64,000 bases of DNA, from contig JAHBYU010000003.1 of the NCBI GenBank assembly GCA_019635775.1, positions 268,009-332,008 of the forward strand, read 5' to 3'. Of the stretch, positions 27,037 to 35,462 are shown piece by piece. The stretch's first letter is position 1. Each line of letters opens with the position of its first letter. The notes under the pieces were generated by a model, which saw only the letters and a list, made by a program, of their open reading frames with translations, searched no databases and was not told where the DNA came from. The stretch is from Rhizobiaceae bacterium (GTDB lineage: Bacteria > Pseudomonadota > Alphaproteobacteria > Rhizobiales > Rhizobiaceae). A program made the position numbers and the translations under genes.

Positions 27037-27975
27037 ATGTTCAGGCAACCGATGCACGCTCGTGGTGAAGCAATACCCTTCTCCCGCCTTGGGAGGATGC
27101 TGGTGCACATGCTGGCACTGCTTGGCGTGCTCGCATTCCTTGCCGGTTGTTCGACCACGGGGGGCTCGCCGGTCGAAGCCCTTTCGCCGCCACCCGGTCC
27201 GCCCACCAAATATTCGGCGCTGGTGATCGATGCGTCGACCGGCAGCATCCTGCACCAGACGGACGCCAACGCGCGGCGCTATCCCGCATCGCTGACGAAG
27301 ATGATGACGCTCTTCCTGTTGTTCGAAGCGATGGAGAAGGGGCGTGTGTCCAAGACAACGGAGATACCGGTTTCCGCCTATGCAGCCCGCCAGCCACCCT
27401 CCAAGATAGGCATCAAGGCTGGCCAGACCATCGACGCGGAAAGCGCCATCCTTGCCCTTGCGGTCAAGTCTGGAAACGACGTGGCGGCAGCGGTCGGGGA
27501 GTTTCTCGGCGGGACGGAAGAGCAGTTCGCCGCCCAGATGACGGCGCGGGCGCGTCAGCTTGGAATGACAAGCACCGTCTTCCGCAACGCGTCGGGGCTG
27601 CCGGATGAAGGGCAGTACACGACGGCGCGCGACATGGCGCTGCTCGGCATGGCGCTACGCCGGAACTTCCCGCAATATTTCCACTACTTCTCGAACAGGG
27701 ATTTCGTGTTCCGTGGCCGTACGATACGCGGCCACAACGACCTGATCGGTCGCGTGGAGGGCGTCGACGGCATAAAAACCGGTTATATCAGAGCATCCGG
27801 CTACAACATCGTGACCTCGGTGAGCCGAGGGTCGCGCAGCCTGATCATCGTTGTCATGGGTGGCGACAGCGCGCGGGCGCGCAATGCCAATGTCGAGGAA
27901 CTGATCGACCGCTATATGAGCAACCCGGCCCGGCCTTCGGGCGGCCTGTTGAGTTCCCTGTCGCCTTTCGAGTAG
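27037..27975 (+). CDS. D-alanyl-D-alanine carboxypeptidase family lipoprotein (PBP5/6-like)
   Basis: Penicillin-binding serine peptidase S11 acting on peptidoglycan stem peptides in the periplasm, about 312 residues. A hydrophobic segment ends in the lipobox LAGC, suggesting a lipid anchor. Catalytic motifs: SLTK (Ser nucleophile and Lys), SGN and KTG in VDGIKTGYI; GHNDLIGRVEGVDG precedes the last. The PBP5 C-terminal beta domain and amphipathic anchor are absent. The start is uncertain: candidates are TTG 27022, ATG 27037, ATG 27052, or GTG 27103, the last with an ideal GGGAGG site but a charge-free signal. Confidence 0.88.
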   Translation: MFRQPMHARGEAIPFSRLGRMLVHMLALLGVLAFLAGCSTTGGSPVEALSPPPGPPTKYSALVIDASTGSILHQTDANARRYPASLTKMMTLFLLFEAMEKGRVSKTTEIPVSAYAARQPPSKIGIKAGQTIDAESAILALAVKSGNDVAAAVGEFLGGTEEQFAAQMTARARQLGMTSTVFRNASGLPDEGQYTTARDMALLGMALRRNFPQYFHYFSNRDFVFRGRTIRGHNDLIGRVEGVDGIKTGYIRASGYNIVTSVSRGSRSLIIVVMGGDSARARNANVEELIDRYMSNPARPSGGLLSSLSPFE

Positions 27976-27998
27976 GCTCCGCCCGCTGCAGGTCGGGT

Positions 27999-28418
27999 AT
28001 GGGGTTCATGTTCGAAAAGCTGATGGCCTTTCAGGAGCAGGGGCTCGCCGTCCTGCGGATCGTCGCGGGATTGCTGTTCGTCCATTCCGGCATGGTCCTG
28101 CTCTTCGACATTCCCCCGTCGATCTATCCGCCACCGCCACCCGAAACAGCCGGTGTCATGCTGGTGGGCGGCATTCTGGAACTGGTGGGCGGGGCGCTTC
28201 TGATCGTCGGCTTGCTGACAAGGCCGACAGCCTTCGTGCTGTCCGGAATGATGGCTGTCGCCTACTGGATGTATCACGTTCCGCAGGACTTCTTCCCGTC
28301 AAACAACAATGGTTCGGCGGCGATCCTTTTCTGCTTCATCTTCCTGTACCTCGTGTTTGCCGGGCCGGGCGCCTGGGCGCTTGACAACAGGAGTGCGAGG
28401 CCCCGCGACGAGGGGTGA
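27999..28418 (+). CDS. DoxX family membrane protein
   Basis: Four-helix inner-membrane protein of 139 residues. DoxX pattern: LAVLRIVAGLLFVHSGMVLLF, ILELVGGALLIVGLLTRPTAFVLSGMMAVAYWMYH and a last helix FCFIFLYLVFAGPG. A proline run (YPPPPPET) sits in the first periplasmic loop. Functions in the family vary (quinol oxidase subunit, redox homeostasis) and cannot be fixed here. It is 23 bp after the carboxypeptidase gene, so possibly co-transcribed. Confidence 0.85.
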   Translation: MGFMFEKLMAFQEQGLAVLRIVAGLLFVHSGMVLLFDIPPSIYPPPPPETAGVMLVGGILELVGGALLIVGLLTRPTAFVLSGMMAVAYWMYHVPQDFFPSNNNGSAAILFCFIFLYLVFAGPGAWALDNRSARPRDEG

Positions 28419-28533
28419 CCCGTAGGAAGCGGCAGCCGTGTTGCAAGCAAAAAATTGCGCCAGACCGGCCGGAACCGCTCCATCACGGATACGTTATCCA
28501 TGCACTGAAACGGCCACAGGGGAGACCCCGGTC

Positions 28534-28839
28534 ATGGAACAGATCATGGAAAACACTCAGCAGGCGGACGCTGCCATTATCGAAGCGGAGGCGCGCAGGC
28601 AGGAAAGGATGCCCTTTGGGCGTACGCTGTGCATACGCATAGCCGACAACAAGAAGCGCGAGGTAAAGTCAGTCCGCGGAGCCTGCGAGGTCCTTATCGA
28701 CTGGCCGCATTCGCGGCGTGGCCCGGTCTACCAGGCAACGATGGAGGTTATCCAGTCGGCGCTATCGGGCAAGACCTCGGCCGAGGAATCCTACGAAGCG
28801 TTCCTGGCCTTCGCCAAGCACGCCGATGTGCTGGTCTAG
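28534..28839 (+). CDS. DUF982 domain protein
   Basis: Small cytosolic protein of 101 residues with the DUF982 core: VKSVRGACEVLIDWPHSRRG, then VYQATMEVIQSALSGKTS and a final AFLAFAKHADVLV helix. This family is largely restricted to rhizobia and relatives and often multicopy; function unknown. The ATG at 28534 has GGGGAG nine bases upstream; an in-frame extension to 28438 has no good site. It is 115 bp after the DoxX gene. Confidence 0.82.
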   Translation: MEQIMENTQQADAAIIEAEARRQERMPFGRTLCIRIADNKKREVKSVRGACEVLIDWPHSRRGPVYQATMEVIQSALSGKTSAEESYEAFLAFAKHADVLV

Positions 28840-29100
28840 CGCGATGATCTTTTTATCGGTCACCACGCTTCAGGCCGGTAGACCCGGCCCGGCTCCCGAA
28901 CCGTTCCCGGGGCCAGCGCCAGAGCCGGTTCCACCTGAACCGGCACCCCCGCCCGGGCCGATACCCGTTCCGCCGGTGCGATAGGCACCACCCAATCCGT
29001 CCGGCCGACCGAAATGGACGGCGCCGGTCGGCGCGGTGCGGATCAAAGTCAACTCAACGCAAGAGCGCGGCGGTTTCGTTCGCGCAGAGAGGACGAGCAG

Positions 29101-29604
29101 ATGTCTCATGAGGACAAGACGAACCTTACCGAAGAGGAAGCGCGCGACCGCGTGTGGGAACTGGCCGAAGACATCAACATATGCATGTTCGTGACGTGGG
29201 ACGGCGAACGCCAGCGTGCCCGTCCGCTCGCCGCCAATGTGGAGCGTGAGGACAACGCGATCTATTTCCTGGTCGACGTCGACGGCATGAAGGACGACCA
29301 GATCGAGCGCTACCCAGTCGTTACGCTCGCCTTCGCCGACAACAGCGGATACAAATATGTGTCCATCACCGGCGAGGCCGTCGTCACCAATGACCGCGCG
29401 AAGATCGCCGAATTGTGGACGCCTGACAACAAGGCGTTCTGGGATTCCAAGGACGATCCGGGAATCCGCGTCATCACGGTAACGCCCGATGACGCGGAAG
29501 TCTGGGACAGCCCCGGCAAGTTCGTGGCGGCGGTCAAGATGCTGACCGCAGCGGTTACCGGCGCGAAGATGGAACTCGGCAACAACCGCAAGGTTACGAT
29601 GTAG
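29101..29604 (+). CDS. Pyridoxamine 5'-phosphate oxidase-like (general stress protein 26) flavin-binding protein
   Basis: Cytosolic split-barrel protein of 167 residues. Typical elements: ARDRVWELAEDINICMFVTW, RARPLAANVERED, IYFLVDVDGMKDDQIERYP, VTLAFADNSGYKYVSITGEA, WTPDNKAFW and VITVTPDDAEVWDSPGKF. Members bind FMN or related cofactors and many are stress-induced; no specific substrate is known. GAGAGGACGAGCAG before the ATG is a good ribosome-binding site. The 261-bp gap before it holds only a proline-rich micro-frame at 28844-28984. Confidence 0.9.
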   Translation: MSHEDKTNLTEEEARDRVWELAEDINICMFVTWDGERQRARPLAANVEREDNAIYFLVDVDGMKDDQIERYPVVTLAFADNSGYKYVSITGEAVVTNDRAKIAELWTPDNKAFWDSKDDPGIRVITVTPDDAEVWDSPGKFVAAVKMLTAAVTGAKMELGNNRKVTM

Positions 29605-29622
29605 CCTCAGCGCTGCCGCTTG

Positions 29623-30651
29623 CTAGCCGGGGACGGACGGAAAGACCTTCGCGCGATGAACGCGCACGAAACCTTCGTCTCCGGCCCTCGCCTCGATCTC
29701 AGGCGCGACGTCCAGTTCCAGATTGTCCCCGCCGGCGGTCCTGGCAAGGATGCGCCGGCCGTCCGGCTTGTCGATGACCCGCATGACGGTGGCTGCGATG
29801 CCGGGCGCATCCGAAGACCAGTCCAGATCGCGCGGGCGCAGATAGACGTTCGCCGGCCCGTCCGGGAAATTAACCGCATCGAGTTCGGCCTGTCCTACGA
29901 GCGCCTTGCCGCTCGAAACCTCGACGGCGAGCTGGTTGGCATCGCCGAGAAACTTCATGACGAAGGCCGAGTTCGGATTGCGGCAAACGTCTTCCGGCGT
30001 TCCCTGCTGGACGATGCGGCCCTGGTCGAGGATGACGACGCGGTCGGCAAGGTCGAGCGCTTCCTCCTGGTCGTGCGTGACAAAAAGCGTGGTGATTCCG
30101 AGTTGCTCATGGATCTCGCGCAGCCATCGCCGCAGGTCACGCCGCACATTCGCGTCGAGCGCGCCGAAAGGTTCGTCGAGCAGCAGCACCTTGGGGTCCA
30201 CGGCCAGAGCGCGGGCGAGCGCCACGCGCTGCCGCTGCCCACCTGAAATCTGGTTCGGAAAGCGGTCACCGAGCCCTTCGAGCCGGACGAGCCTAAGCAG
30301 TTCCGTCACGCGGGCATCGATCTCGGCGGCGCTGCGCTTCACCCTGGAGACTTTCATCCCGAAGGCGATGTTGCCGGCGACCGTCATCTGCGGAAAGAGT
30401 GCATAGTGCTGGAAGACAAACCCCACGCCGCGGTCCCGGACGGGGATGTCCGTCGCGTCCTGCTCGCCGAAATAGATGTGACCGCCATCGGCGAATTCGA
30501 GGCCCGCGACCATGCGCAGGATCGTCGTCTTGCCAGATCCCGACGGACCGAGAAGGGCGACCAGTTCGCCGCTTTCGATGTCCAGCGAGACGCCATGTAC
30601 GGCGCGGAAGGTGTCGAAGGTCTTCACGACATTGTCGAGACGGATCTTCAT
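29623..30651 (-). CDS. cysA: Sulfate/thiosulfate ABC importer ATP-binding protein CysA
   Basis: ATPase (342 residues) of the sulfate permease. Walker A GPSGSGKTT, FQHYALFPQMT, signature SGGQRQRVALARAL, Walker B VLLLDEPFGALD and THDQEEALDLAD; the insert KRSAAEIDARVTELLRLV and C-terminal TOBE region (VYLRPRDLDW) are CysA-like. It is last in the sbp-cysT-cysW-cysA run, its ATG overlapping the cysW stop (ATGA). Supplies sulfate for cysteine synthesis. Confidence 0.95.
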   Translation of the reverse strand: MKIRLDNVVKTFDTFRAVHGVSLDIESGELVALLGPSGSGKTTILRMVAGLEFADGGHIYFGEQDATDIPVRDRGVGFVFQHYALFPQMTVAGNIAFGMKVSRVKRSAAEIDARVTELLRLVRLEGLGDRFPNQISGGQRQRVALARALAVDPKVLLLDEPFGALDANVRRDLRRWLREIHEQLGITTLFVTHDQEEALDLADRVVILDQGRIVQQGTPEDVCRNPNSAFVMKFLGDANQLAVEVSSGKALVGQAELDAVNFPDGPANVYLRPRDLDWSSDAPGIAATVMRVIDKPDGRRILARTAGGDNLELDVAPEIEARAGDEGFVRVHRAKVFPSVPG

Positions 30652-31544
30652 GGCGCATGTCCCTGCGATGGAGGAGCCTTGGGTGCCGCGAGCGCGGGGC
30701 GTCCGCCGCGGCCCGCGCCCTGCCTTTCAAGCAGAACCTTGGCGATGATGGTGACGATGGCGAGCACGGTAAGGATGGACGCAGCCGCAAACGCGCCCAC
30801 CGTGTTGTAGTCGTGATAGAGAAGTTCGATGTGCAGCGGCAGCGTGTTGGTCTGGCCGCGTATGTTGCCGGACACGACGGAGACCGCGCCGAACTCGCCC
30901 ATCACGCGGGCGTTGCACAGCACCACGCCATAAAGAAGCGCCCAGCGGATATTGGGCAGCGTCACCGAGAAGAAGGTGCGCCAGCCGGATGCGCCGAGCG
31001 AGGTCGCCGCCTCCTCGAGGTCGCGACCCTGCGCCTGCATCAGCGGGATCAGTTCGCGCGCCACGAATGGCGCCGTCACGAACATCGAGGCGAGCACGAT
31101 GCCCGGCAGTGCGAACAGGATCTTGATTCCGGCTGTATCGAGAGCCGGGCCGAACAGGCCTTGCAGGCCGTAAACAAAGAGATAGGCGACACCCGCGACG
31201 ATCGGCGAGATCGAAAAGGGTATCTCGATGACGACCAGCAGCAGACGCTTACCCCGGAAATCGAATTTCGTGATCGCCCATGCGGCCGCGATGCCGAATG
31301 CCGTGTTGATCGGGACGGCGATCAGCGCGGTGGCGACCGTCAGGAAGATGGCATGGCGCGTGTCTGGGTCGGAGATCGTTTCGGCGAAGAAGCCGAACCC
31401 CTTCGAAAAGGCCTGATAGAGAATGACGACGAGCGGCGCGAAAATGAGGAACGCGCCGACCACCAGCACCGAGGCGATGAGCGCGCGTCGGATAGCCGGG
31501 CTGTCGCCGACGCGCGGCGGCTTCGCATGCCTGGCCCTGCTCAT
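30648..31544 (-). CDS. cysW: Sulfate ABC importer permease CysW
   Basis: One of two membrane channel subunits of the sulfate permease, 298 residues. Six-helix domain with LVVILYQAFSKGFGFFAETI, VPINTAFGIAAAWAITKF, and the EAA loop EEAATSLGASGWRTFFSVTLPN; VMGEFGAVSVVSG is a CysW hallmark. Overlaps cysT upstream and cysA downstream by 4 bp each, giving tight translational coupling. Confidence 0.95.
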   Translation of the reverse strand: MSRARHAKPPRVGDSPAIRRALIASVLVVGAFLIFAPLVVILYQAFSKGFGFFAETISDPDTRHAIFLTVATALIAVPINTAFGIAAAWAITKFDFRGKRLLLVVIEIPFSISPIVAGVAYLFVYGLQGLFGPALDTAGIKILFALPGIVLASMFVTAPFVARELIPLMQAQGRDLEEAATSLGASGWRTFFSVTLPNIRWALLYGVVLCNARVMGEFGAVSVVSGNIRGQTNTLPLHIELLYHDYNTVGAFAAASILTVLAIVTIIAKVLLERQGAGRGGRPALAAPKAPPSQGHAP

Positions 31545-32371
31545 GAGCGGCTCCGGTCCATGTAGCGCAGCGCGCGGGCCTGAATCAGGTTCGTGACGGC
31601 GAGCATGACGAAGGCCGTGATGAGCAGGACCGAGGCGATGGCCGCGGCCGCCTGGTAGTCGTATTCTTCCAGCCGGATGAAGGCGAGGAGCGCGGTGATC
31701 TCGGTCTCGAAGGGCTGGTTGCCTGCGATGAAGATGATCGCGCCGAATTCGCCAAGACTGCGGGCGAAGGACAGCGACACGCCTGCAAGCAGCGCCGGTG
31801 CCAGCAAGGGCAGGATGATCCGCATGAAGATGGCGCCGTCGCTGCCGCCAAGCGTCTGCGCGGCCTCTTCAAGCGCCGGGTCTAGGTCCTCGAGCACCGG
31901 CTGGACCGTGCGCACGATGAAGGGAAGGCTGGTAAATATCATTGCCACGATGATGCCGAGCGGCGTGTAGGCGACGGTGATGCCAAGCGGCGCGAGGGCC
32001 GATCCGAACCAGCCGTTCTGGGCAAACAGTGCGGTGAGCGCGATGCCCGCGACCGCGGTGGGCAGGGCGAACGGAAGATCGACGATGGCGTCCACAAGGC
32101 GACGTCCGGGAAAGCGGTAGCGCACGAGGACCCACGCCAGCGCCATTCCGAAGACGAGGTTGAACGCCGTCGCGCCAAGCGCGCAAAGCACGGTGACCCG
32201 ATAGGACGCCACCGCGCGCGGCGAGGAAACGATGCGCCAGTAGTCTTCAGGACCGAGGCTTGCCGCTTTGAAAATGAGCGCGCCAAGCGGCAGCGCCACG
32301 ATGAACGCGACGTAGAACAGGGTGATGCCGAGCGACAGATGAAGGCCCGGCAGAACGCGACGTCTCGACAA
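31541..32371 (-). CDS. cysT: Sulfate ABC importer permease CysT (CysU)
   Basis: Second sulfate permease channel subunit, 276 residues from the preferred start. The TTG at 32371 is chosen because GAGG lies 5 nt upstream and yields SRRRVLPGLHLSLG, matching the family N-terminus; TTG at 32389 is the alternative (282 residues). Six helices, VDLPFALPTAVAGIALT, the EAA loop EEAAQTLGGSDGAIFMRI and SLGEFGAIIFIAGN. Follows sbp with a hairpin between. Confidence 0.93.
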   Translation of the reverse strand: MSRRRVLPGLHLSLGITLFYVAFIVALPLGALIFKAASLGPEDYWRIVSSPRAVASYRVTVLCALGATAFNLVFGMALAWVLVRYRFPGRRLVDAIVDLPFALPTAVAGIALTALFAQNGWFGSALAPLGITVAYTPLGIIVAMIFTSLPFIVRTVQPVLEDLDPALEEAAQTLGGSDGAIFMRIILPLLAPALLAGVSLSFARSLGEFGAIIFIAGNQPFETEITALLAFIRLEEYDYQAAAAIASVLLITAFVMLAVTNLIQARALRYMDRSRS

Positions 32372-32396
32372 TGCTACCTCGATGCGCAACCGGAGT

Positions 32397-32421
32397 GGCC
32401 GGCAGAACTCTCCCGCCGGCC
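32397..32421 (-). terminator. Hairpin between sbp and cysT
   Basis: Arms GGCCGGC (32397-32403) and GCCGGCC (32415-32421) around an 11-nt loop, 24 bp beyond the binding-protein stop, without a T-run. Likely trims or stabilises the binding-protein message relative to the permease genes. Confidence 0.5.
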
Positions 32422-32445
32422 ATGAAGGTCAATGTGTCGGTAAGG

Positions 32446-33441
32446 TCAACGGTCGCCGTAGATCTGGTCGAGCAACGCGCCCGAGGCAAAATGCTCCGAC
32501 TGGACCTTGTCCCACCCGCCGAACACATCTTCCACCGTCACCAGCCGGACGTCAGGAAACTGATCCTTGAACGCATCCGCGACCGCTTCGTCTTGCACGC
32601 GGTTGCCATTCTCGGCGGCGATCTTCTGGCCCTGCGGCGAATAGAGGAAGCCGAGATACGCCTTTGCGGCGTCGCGTGAGCCCTTCTTGTCGGCGACCTT
32701 GTCGACGATCGCGACGGGGAACTCAGCGAGCAGGCTCACGGAGGGCGTCACGCGCTCGAACTTGTCCTCGCCGAATTCCTTGGCAATGCCGCGCGTCTCC
32801 GCCTCGAAAGTGATCAGCACGTCTCCCACCTCGCGCTCGACGAATGTGGTTGTGGCCGCGCGGCCGCCCGTGTCGAACACCGGCACGTTGTCGAAGACCT
32901 TTGTGACGAACTCCTTCACCTTCGCGTCGTCATTGTTGAAGGCTTCCTTGGCGTAGGCGGTCGCCGCGAGATAGGTGTATCGCGCGTTGCCGGAGGTCTT
33001 CGGATTGGGGAAGATCACCTTCACGTCGTCACGCGCCAGGTCGTTCCAGTCCTTGATGTTCTTCGGATTGCCGGCGCGCACGAGGAAGGACGGCAGCGAA
33101 TACCAGGGCGACGAGTTGTTCGGGAAGTCCGCCTGCCAGTCCTCTGAGACGAAACCGTTCTTCACGAGGAAGTCGATATCGGTGATCTGGTTGAAGGTGA
33201 CGACATCGGCCTCCAGTCCCTCCACGATGGCACGCGCCTGCTTCGAGGTGCCCGCATGGGACTGGTCGACGGTGATGTCGCGGCCGGTGTCGGTCTTGTA
33301 TTGTGGCACGAAGGCGGCGTTGATGGCCCCGAACACCTCGCGCGCGATGTCGTAGGAGGCGTTGAGCAGCTTGTCCTGTGCATGAGCCGGACCGGCAATG
33401 AGCCCAGCGACCGCCGCGCCGGCGAGAATGAGGCGTTTCAT
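32446..33441 (-). CDS. sbp: Periplasmic sulfate-binding protein
   Basis: Binding protein of 331 residues for sulfate or thiosulfate. Signal peptide KRLILAGAAVAGLIAG with cleavage after AHAQ. LLNASYDIAREVFGAINAAF, DQSHAGTSKQARAI, VVTFNQITDIDFL, FPNPKTSGNARYTYLAA and FDTGGRAATTTFVER are characteristic of Sbp/CysP and include anion-binding loops. ATG at 33441; an upstream frame to 33516 is not needed. First gene of the sulfate operon; the 179-bp gap to the next gene upstream should contain a sulfur-responsive promoter. Confidence 0.95.
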   Translation of the reverse strand: MKRLILAGAAVAGLIAGPAHAQDKLLNASYDIAREVFGAINAAFVPQYKTDTGRDITVDQSHAGTSKQARAIVEGLEADVVTFNQITDIDFLVKNGFVSEDWQADFPNNSSPWYSLPSFLVRAGNPKNIKDWNDLARDDVKVIFPNPKTSGNARYTYLAATAYAKEAFNNDDAKVKEFVTKVFDNVPVFDTGGRAATTTFVEREVGDVLITFEAETRGIAKEFGEDKFERVTPSVSLLAEFPVAIVDKVADKKGSRDAAKAYLGFLYSPQGQKIAAENGNRVQDEAVADAFKDQFPDVRLVTVEDVFGGWDKVQSEHFASGALLDQIYGDR

Positions 33442-33620
33442 GGTGTCTCCCGAGGGTAGGAAGGAAATTGCCCGCAATCTAGCCAAAGCGGCCTTCGGGA
33501 AAGAGGCATTGCTCACCCAAACGCATCCGTCGAATGGAACTTTTTTCTAATCAGTTGCTGAAATCGGAACTTGCTTTCCGTGCTGGCACAAGCGCTACCG
33601 AGGAAAAGAAAATTCTGTTG

Positions 33621-34712
33621 TCATGGAAAGAAAATGAGGAAGAAATAAGCGACGAATATGACGAGGTGTACGAGGCCCGTGAGATAGGTCGTGCGCCCGG
33701 TTCCGAAGCTCAGCGTGCTGACGCCGATCGCCAGCAGCAGGAGTACCGTATCGCCCGCCCCGAGCCCCAGGGTCAGTTCCTTGCCGGTCCAGAGGCTGAC
33801 GGCCGTCACGGCCGGCACCGTCAGCCCGATCGTCGCGCAGGCCGAACCGAGCGCGATGTTGAGACTACGCTGCAGCTGGTTGGCCATCGAGGCGCGGATT
33901 GCCGAAACCGCCTCGGGCATCAGGACCATCGTGGCGATGAAGGCGCCGACGATCGCATCGGTCTGGACGGCATTGACGGCGTGAAGCGTGTCCTCCATGC
34001 CGGCTGCGATGTCTTCGGCAAGCAGCACGACGCCGACCAGCCCGACCAGCAGAAGCAATACGTTGGCCGCGATGTTTTTCTTGCCGACGATTTCCTGCCT
34101 GCTCTCCGGCTCGATCAGTTCCTCGACGAAATCCTCCCGATGAAGTCCGGTCTGAGCGTAGACGAAACTGCCGTACAGTAGGATGCATAACAGGCCTATG
34201 AGGCCGAACTGCGCGGCGGAATCCGTGGCGAGCGTGTGATTCGGCAGGACCAGAGTCAAAACGGCGAGCGCCGTCAGCATGGCGAGGTAGGCGTTCGTGC
34301 CTTGCCGCTTGAGGTCCTGGTGCCGGTGCCGCAATCCGCCAACCGTCAGGCATATGCCGACGACGCCGGCAAGGATCATCATGCAGGTGGAGAAGATCGA
34401 CTCCCGCGCCACTTCGGGATTATCGCTGCCATGCAGCATCACGGCGACGATGACGGAAACCTCGATGCTGGTCACGGCGAATGTGAGCACGAGCGTTCCG
34501 AAAGGCTCGCCGATGCGGTGAGCGATCGTTTCGGCGTGATGAAGCGCGGCGAAGACTGTCGCGAACACAAGACCGATAGCAAAAAGCGTCAGCACCATGC
34601 GCAGGGGGAGTGCGGCATTGCGAGCCGACAGGATGCCAAGTTCCAGAAGGACCGCAAGGCCGAACGTGGCCAGCGGGAGGACGTGGTAAATCGTGCGCCT
34701 GTCGAGGACCAT
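33621..34712 (-). CDS. Calcium/proton antiporter, ChaA family
   Basis: Ca2+:cation antiporter of 363 residues with about eleven helices in two inverted halves. The alpha repeats are visible as GTLVLTFAVTSIEVSVIV (first half) and GAFIATMVLMPEAVSAIRA (second half), each with the transport Glu in TSIE or MPE. A central acidic loop (EDFVEELIEPES) separates the halves. Expected to expel Ca2+ or Na+/K+ in exchange for protons. 80 bp upstream of the DedA gene, same strand. Confidence 0.87.
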   Translation of the reverse strand: MVLDRRTIYHVLPLATFGLAVLLELGILSARNAALPLRMVLTLFAIGLVFATVFAALHHAETIAHRIGEPFGTLVLTFAVTSIEVSVIVAVMLHGSDNPEVARESIFSTCMMILAGVVGICLTVGGLRHRHQDLKRQGTNAYLAMLTALAVLTLVLPNHTLATDSAAQFGLIGLLCILLYGSFVYAQTGLHREDFVEELIEPESRQEIVGKKNIAANVLLLLVGLVGVVLLAEDIAAGMEDTLHAVNAVQTDAIVGAFIATMVLMPEAVSAIRASMANQLQRSLNIALGSACATIGLTVPAVTAVSLWTGKELTLGLGAGDTVLLLLAIGVSTLSFGTGRTTYLTGLVHLVIFVAYFFLIFFP

Positions 34713-34792
34713 GAACCGCCCTGAAGGATATGCCTGAACGCGCCAGACTTACACCAATGCCCCGATCACCGCGACGGGTGTTTTCGATGGAC

Positions 34793-35383
34793 TCAACGCT
34801 TGTCAGTCACGGCCGTGCGCCGGCCGAGATGGTGCGCTGCGAACCATCCCGCAACACTGGCGGCCACGCCGATGCCCAGGCCGAAAAGCAGCCGTTGATG
34901 CTTGTACAGCTCGGCACCGAGGATCTGTTCCGCGCCCAGCCCGAACACATAACCGATGCCACCGAACAGCATGGTCCAGATCACGGCTGAAATGGCATTC
35001 AGCACGATGAAAAGCGGCGCGGGGATGGAGGACAGCCCAGCAGCTACGCCTCCGACCAGCCTGAAGCCATAGGCATAGCGGTTTCCGATGACATAGAGGG
35101 CAGGGTGACGCTGCAGCAGATCGAAGGCGCGGTCGAAGCCGGGCCGTTCCTTCAGCCGTTGCACGAAGGGGCGGTCGGAAAAGCGGCGGCCGGCGAGGAA
35201 AAAGGCCGCATCGCCGCCGAACGCGCCCAGGAAAACCGCAAGGAAGGCCTGCCACGGCACGAACACCGCCTGATGTGCGAAGAAACCCGCGAGGATGGCA
35301 GCCGTCTCGCCTTCCGCGACGCAGCCGACGAAGACGGCGATAAGCCCATACTGCTCGATGAGAGAATGGATGGTTTCCGTCAT
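34793..35383 (-). CDS. DedA/VTT family membrane protein
   Basis: Inner-membrane protein of 196 residues. SNARE-associated/VTT pattern: IAVFVGCVAEGETAAILAGF, LAVFLGAFGGDAAFFLAGRR, a FDLLQRHPALYVIGNRYAYG re-entrant loop with Arg, and VLNAISAVIWTMLFGGIGY. Family proteins are implicated in lipid (undecaprenyl phosphate or PE) flipping and membrane homeostasis; the member's substrate is unknown. Confidence 0.88.
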   Translation of the reverse strand: MTETIHSLIEQYGLIAVFVGCVAEGETAAILAGFFAHQAVFVPWQAFLAVFLGAFGGDAAFFLAGRRFSDRPFVQRLKERPGFDRAFDLLQRHPALYVIGNRYAYGFRLVGGVAAGLSSIPAPLFIVLNAISAVIWTMLFGGIGYVFGLGAEQILGAELYKHQRLLFGLGIGVAASVAGWFAAHHLGRRTAVTDKR

Positions 35384-35397
35384 GCCTGCCTTGTCGG

Positions 35398-35453
35398 GGA
35401 CGCCGGGCAGGATGACCGGCGTCCTGTTGGGATGCAGGGCAGAGTTGCCCTGC
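35398..35453 (-). terminator. Two tandem hairpins after the SMP-30 gene
   Basis: GCAGGGCA/TGCCCTGC (35434-35441 and 35446-35453, 4-nt loop) and GGACGCCGG/CCGGCGTCC (35398-35406 and 35416-35424, 9-nt loop) lie end to end beyond the SMP-30 stop on the minus strand. Neither has a strong T-run; together they probably end or protect that transcript. Confidence 0.5.
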
Positions 35454-35462
35454 CGATATGGC

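Noticed and set aside
28870-29109. Gly-rich 79-codon minus-strand frame
   Set aside because: Mirror of a proline-rich stretch; overlaps the start of the flavin-binding protein gene.
33534-34181. 215-codon plus-strand frame over the ChaA antiporter gene 3' end
   Set aside because: Antisense, hydrophilic low-complexity; real gene is on the other strand.
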